From the NCBI GenBank assembly GCA_913053845.1, contig CAJXGD010000017.1, positions 1 to 42,750 on the forward strand: a stretch of DNA of 42,750 nucleotides. Direction: 5' to 3'. Of the stretch, positions 42,001 through 42,750 are shown one piece after another; within the stretch, counting starts at the first letter, position 1, and each line of letters starts with the position of its first letter. The notes beneath the pieces are model-generated. The model was not told the DNA's origin and did no database searches. It worked only from the letters and a program-made list of their open reading frames with translations. The stretch is from an uncultured bacterium (GTDB lineage Bacteria > Bipolaricaulota > Bipolaricaulia > RBG-16-55-9 > DRJF01). The position numbers and the translations under genes are program-made.

Positions 42001-42390
42001 GGCGTTGAGGAGCTTGTGCAGCGGTTGGTTGGCGATGACCTTGAAATCTACCGGAGCTTCCTCGCTGACGGACAACGCACAAAACTACACCTCCTACCAC
42101 TTCGGGGGAACATCGATGAATTATGGGTAAAGAAAGCCCTCCTTGCCCTGGGAGCTGGCTATACACCTGATAAGATCGCAGATGCTGTGTACGGCTACGG
42201 CTCTCGTTTGTCTTGGGTAGGCAGAGAGTCAGATAGGTGGGAGCGTTGGATGAAAAGCTTCGAGCCGCTCTGTTCACATGGGAATAAGGGCATTCAGCAA
42301 GTTGGTAAGATAGGTCAATCTAGAGCGATGGAGAGAAGGCGGCATGCCCTGCAACGCGAGAGGCAAAAAGCGGTATATGGCTGGCGTTAG
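39055..42390 (+). CDS. Nuclease-STAND NTPase-repeat protein, candidate anti-phage sensor
   Basis: An 1111-residue protein in three parts. Residues 1-150 look like a restriction-endonuclease-like (Mrr/PD-(D/E)xK) domain: FQKCAADLLRSDFPSLVPLG, GSDAGMDAAI with Asp46/Asp50, then PFPLVCTTRKDVIGNL with Lys69; the usual E/Q before the lysine is Thr67, a deviation. Residues 165-420 are a P-loop NTPase: Walker A GQPGSGKT (188-195), Walker B IIILDDAH (229-236), AIAWPGRTD near the sensor and a GLPG motif (317-320) typical of STAND/NACHT proteins. Residues 430-1111 are helical, without a catalytic motif, suited to ligand recognition. This architecture matches Avs-type defence proteins. The gene is AT-richer than the core region and lies beside restriction and transposon remnants. 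GAGGTG lies 14 nt before the ATG. Confidence 0.72.
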   Translation: MIRDPFYQQICKGLSEQLDPALFQKCAADLLRSDFPSLVPLGPGSDAGMDAAIADGEGEPFPLVCTTRKDVIGNLTASLKSYLKNDGKRRKVVVVTSRCLSNRKRQNLEKRAKEYGFTLVQTYTQDAMATRLYSNQRWCRELLGLSGTPPALSVFPRTRRPLIGNALIGREGDLTWIRQGNGDRLLVGQPGSGKTFLLHALAREGHGLFVNSNDRTEIAAAIRSQKPQIIILDDAHTQIELLTDLCQLRTEMQVDFSILAIAWPGRTDVIEETLQLTNQVIHKLEPLTRDQIVEVVKNLGLTEPTELIREIVNQAEGLPGLAITLTQACLHEEILDVIRGNKLSRSLRASFGKETMVVLAAFAIGGDAGIKMCVVAGCLGIPLIRVHTVVTELAAGGVIHVLPETFSVHTKRLRHSLVRDVFFSGPESLDYSCLMANAPKRVDVARTLIGARAVGGVIRDDLLHNILEQASSVDAWCDYASLGAAEATHLLNEHPEMLTSATQQLIHYIPEITIPRLLETAVDDHRPLHSNPDHPLRRISSWVEYLDEPNKNCVIEKRRILLEALSSWLSSGGNSKIGFHALTFVFSPQLERTTLDPGLGETFSINWGSFSLAGIEALEHLWPEALEILKKAEITDWTHLFSMVEHWVHPMRPDAAGKMSPEIRNKMRAFGQRMLRDFYRLGDNHPAVLHRVREIARTIDMELEAHLDPDFENLYARINFKNSWQTEERKRSKIIKGIASRWAKQDAQKVATRMHRFEQEAKLANLTSPRLLPYLSHEIAAQTSTPGIWARALLATNCAGDLVEPFLRKSASLAEEGWEDLVRECLENEAQRFAALSVILTHPTPPSELLNQVLSSLDGYLELLETCCIRKQIPETTLNHLLAHENSVIASVVAIKVSHANKKTIPLNIQTNWHAAVIRSSDDFSLSQVLKRDPSLAVEWLEAHLQRNPTDLWRFTETVKSAVSLLNVDEHLHILSLVPEDFGVEELVQRLVGDDLEIYRSFLADGQRTKLHLLPLRGNIDELWVKKALLALGAGYTPDKIADAVYGYGSRLSWVGRESDRWERWMKSFEPLCSHGNKGIQQVGKIGQSRAMERRRHALQRERQKAVYGWR

Positions 42391-42411
42391 TCTATTCACC
42401 ATCAGACAACT

Positions 42412-42495
42412 ATGAACACCGAAACCATCACCTACCTCACCCAAGACGAACTTGCCGCTCTCTTTAAGGTGATCGATCGCAAGCGCGACCCAGCA
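42412..42495 (+). pseudogene. Truncated tyrosine recombinase N-terminus
   Basis: The first 28 codons after ATG 42412 (NTETITYLTQDELAALFKVI, then DRKRDPAL) match the start of phage-type integrases (YLTxDELxxLFxxIxxxRDxAL). The frame then loses similarity at about 42495, inside what should be the catalytic domain, so only a fragment remains. It is a sign of a former mobile element beside the defence gene. Confidence 0.5.
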
Positions 42496-42676
42496 CTTTA
42501 CCGAAGAGGAGCTTCATCGGGTCCGGGACCGGCTGTGGCTGGAAGAAATGCGCGCCGCGTCTCAAACAGGGGCAGAGCCGCTAAGCTTAGGGCTAGAGAG
42601 ACGCTCTGCAGTGGACCCCCAGGATTGGACAGATTCCTTAGAGAAAGGTAGAGTTCAGGGAGGAGGGCCACGATGA
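42473..42676 (+). pseudogene. Open frame fused to the integrase fragment, ending on the IS start
   Basis: In a second frame the sequence reads FTEEELHRVRDRLWLEEMRA and then SQTGAEPLSLGLERRSAVD up to a TGA that overlaps the transposase ATG (ATGA). It has no start codon of its own. It may be the end of an accessory ORF joined to the integrase fragment by recombination. Not recognised. Confidence 0.35.
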
Positions 42677-42750
42677 GCAGGCGACGGAGATTCATACCGG
42701 CATTCAAAGCCCAGGTGGTGTTAGAAGTGCTGACCGGGGCCAAGAGCCCG
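42673..42750 (+). CDS. IS3-family transposase OrfA, 5' part (cut by window end)
   Basis: The ATG at 42673 with GGAGG upstream opens MSRRRRFIPAFKAQVVLEVL and TGAKS, the typical start of IS3-type (IS150/IS3 group) OrfA proteins, which carry a helix-turn-helix for end binding. The remaining part lies beyond the window. The IS left end should lie shortly before, but I cannot define its inverted repeat. Confidence 0.8.
   Translation, partial: MSRRRRFIPAFKAQVVLEVLTGAKSP

Noticed and set aside
1..42750. CRISPR arrays, tRNA or rRNA genes
   Set aside because: I saw no regularly spaced direct repeats with unique spacers and no cloverleaf-like or rRNA sequence; only the 11-bp regulator arrays are periodic.

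Overview
The window is GC-rich bacterial chromosome. Many short genes overlap by ATGA, and there are several clear lipoprotein or secretion signals. No 16S rRNA, tRNA or phylogenetic marker is present, so I cannot name the organism. Lipoproteins, large periplasmic domains, a TreT-type trehalose synthase and paired MoxR/DUF58 clusters would fit an uncultured, possibly thermophilic lineage (Chloroflexota- or Bipolaricaulota-like), but that is a weak inference.

Layout. 100-715 (minus): a MazF-like toxin with a ribbon-helix-helix antitoxin behind a near-perfect, apparently leaderless promoter that carries a palindromic operator. 1087-7744 (plus): an ECF sigma factor operon with its zinc-finger anti-sigma factor, a small membrane protein, two DUF4097-like beta-solenoid lipoproteins flanking an orphan peptide-binding protein, and a secreted protein. 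7821-12558 (minus): a DUF4129 - membrane protein - MoxR - DUF58 - membrane protein cluster ending in a HEAT-repeat protein. 12666-16127 (plus): trehalose synthase (TreT), 6-phosphofructokinase and GAPDH. 16155-18259 (minus): a histidine kinase and an OmpR-type response regulator, the latter apparently starting at CTG. 18440-24731 (plus): secreted or lipid-anchored proteins (glycosidase-like lipoprotein, alpha/beta hydrolase, double polysaccharide-deacetylase-like protein, formylglycine-generating-enzyme-like protein). 25058-26576 (plus): two secreted or membrane-anchored hypotheticals. 26589-37147 (minus): a seven-gene MoxR/DUF58/VWA (Bat-like) operon. 37333-38127 (plus): TatD nuclease. 38278-42750: a lower-GC accessory region with truncated restriction remnants, an 1111-residue nuclease-STAND NTPase-repeat protein resembling anti-phage (Avs-like) sensors, an integrase fragment and the start of an IS3-type transposase.

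Main observations. (1) Two promoters, one in the kinase/regulator-glycosidase divergent gap and one before the deacetylase-like gene, carry the same array of four TTCAC/TTCG half-sites spaced exactly 11 bp, each followed after 9 nt by a TANACT -10. This is the architecture of a PhoP/PhoB-type regulator site, and it suggests that the two-component system controls the secreted polysaccharide-active genes. (2) The large STAND protein is a candidate defence system next to remnants of a restriction system. (3) The formylglycine-type protein ends in a segment that looks like a diversity-generating-retroelement variable region, although no reverse transcriptase is present in the window. (4) The anti-sigma factor and a membrane protein 23 kb away appear to share a periplasmic domain.
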